The position numbers and the translations under genes were made by a program. From Brochothrix campestris (lineage in GTDB: Bacteria > Bacillota > Bacilli > Lactobacillales > Listeriaceae): a DNA stretch of 64,000 bases. Below the pieces are notes generated by a model. That model did not search any database and was not told the origin of the DNA. It saw only the letters and a program-made list of their open reading frames with translations. The DNA lies in contig NZ_CP175511.1 of the NCBI RefSeq assembly GCF_046058945.1, forward strand, positions 496,001 to 560,000, in the 5' to 3' direction. Positions 63,402 through 64,000 of the stretch are shown here, piece after piece (positions within the stretch are counted from its first letter, which is position 1; every line of letters begins with the position of its first letter).

Positions 63402-64000
63402 ATGAAACAAACAGTCGTGGTTTTTTATGGTGGGAAATCTGCTGAACATGAAGTGTCGGTTGTGTCTGCTTTTTCAGTAATTAAAGCATTAGATTATAAT
63501 CAGTATCATATTCAACCGATGTATATTAGTTATGAAGGCGTATGGATAAAAGGGCCGTTATTACTTGAGCCAGTCGCTAACGCTGAACAATTGAAATTTA
63601 CGATTAGTGATACCGATGAAATGTTATTAGGCGATGGTGTTAAAACAGCCTCAGTGGGCGTTAAAACAACGATTGGTGAGTTAACGAAAATTGCTAACGT
63701 GATTGCTTTTCCAGTTTTACATGGACCGAACGGTGAAGATGGAACGATTCAAGGGTTGTTTGAAACGCTAAACATCCCCTATGTTGGGGCTAATGTCATT
63801 GCATCAGCAGCAGGAATGGATAAAATCATCTCGAAAGAAATCTTCACAGCTGTGAAGATTCCACAAGTTCCGTATGTTGCGGTCCGTAATGTTGATTGGG
63901 AAGATCGTCGTGCGGATATGGTAGCAGCTATCGCGGCATTGACGTATCCTGTTTTTGTGAAACCGGCTAATATGGGATCAAGCGTCGGTATTTCAAAAGT
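63402..64000 (+). CDS. ddl: D-alanine--D-alanine ligase (3' end outside window)
   Basis: First 199 residues seen. ATP-grasp ligase start VVFYGGKSAEHEVSVVSA, then PVLHGPNGEDGTIQGLFE, YVGANVIASAAGMDK and VFVKPANMGSSVGISK, all diagnostic for Ddl. It makes the D-Ala-D-Ala dipeptide for peptidoglycan. TAGGAGGA precedes the ATG. The frame is still open at the window edge. Confidence 0.93.
   Translation, partial: MKQTVVVFYGGKSAEHEVSVVSAFSVIKALDYNQYHIQPMYISYEGVWIKGPLLLEPVANAEQLKFTISDTDEMLLGDGVKTASVGVKTTIGELTKIANVIAFPVLHGPNGEDGTIQGLFETLNIPYVGANVIASAAGMDKIISKEIFTAVKIPQVPYVAVRNVDWEDRRADMVAAIAALTYPVFVKPANMGSSVGISK

Noticed and set aside
1..64000. CRISPR array, tRNA, rRNA or prophage
   Set aside because: No spaced direct-repeat array, no tRNA cloverleaf sequence or CCA-ended genes, no rRNA and no phage structural genes were recognised on reading both strands.

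Overview
The window looks like a chromosomal segment of a low-GC, catalase-positive Firmicute, most likely in the Listeriaceae. I suspect Brochothrix over Listeria, but this is inference from gene content and order and no database was searched. Supporting points are an LPXTG surface protein with a class A sortase, LtaS, coaA close to ltaS and sortase, a polyamine-type ABC operon followed by an alpha carbonic anhydrase, a PerR-type box before catalase, and a CcpA cre site on the gluconate operon.

Layout. 1-5342: the 3' part of a giant sortase-anchored protein dominated by two Asp-Ala dipeptide tracts (about 666 and 79 repeats) around one folded domain. 5505-7202: an uncharacterised predicted alpha/alpha-toroid protein. 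7432-11299: gntR-gntK-gntP. 11513-18382: a DUF72 protein, a tyrosine phosphatase, and a tight run yunD-like, yutD-like, yutF-like, MFS exporter, alpha/beta hydrolase. 18432-20156: a decayed ATP-grasp peptide-ligase gene interrupted by a defective IS30 element, with a divergent 49-codon ORF. 20369-23916: fruR-fruK-fruA. 24232-31755: a Cof-type HAD phosphatase, a CBS/CorC membrane protein, lutABC for L-lactate use and a CPA1 Na+/H+ antiporter. 31776-32461: an IS3 remnant. 32504-38491: an NAD(P)-binding protein, a PuuR-like regulator with potABCD, and carbonic anhydrase. 38545-47277: a lipase-like protein, coaA, a small membrane protein, an intact IS3 element inside a terminator, YitT, ltaS and katA. 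47438-48263: IS30 debris and a gene-poor stretch. 48264-57340: sortase, an anchored coiled-coil protein, an Rrf2 regulator, a Dps ferritin, a HesB-like protein, a PerM-like protein, a DUF915 hydrolase, proBA and a LiaI/LiaH-like pair. 57501-64000: a class I amidotransferase, an intact IS30, a GntR/UTRA regulator with ACT and UPF0210 genes, two uncharacterised genes, and the start of ddl.

Themes. Sugar acid, fructose and lactate operons carry their own regulators or cre-like sites. Envelope functions are spread through the window: a sortase substrate plus sortase, LtaS, Ddl, and a PspA-family pair. The oxidative-stress genes katA and dps are both present. Insertion sequences (two intact, three decayed) sit in or beside terminators or other dispensable DNA.

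The strongest unexplained signals are: (1) the DA tract, with biased codon pairing and internal segmental duplications; (2) a dispersed ~120-bp element placed 3' of genes, whose nested inverted repeats show a compensatory base-pair change between two copies; (3) twin CAACG-N3-CGTTG palindromes 21 bp apart before the pot regulator; (4) a terminator-like hairpin in the ltaS leader; (5) the remains of a graspetide-like locus. Starts were re-chosen wherever a ribosome binding site pointed to a codon other than the first in the open frame.
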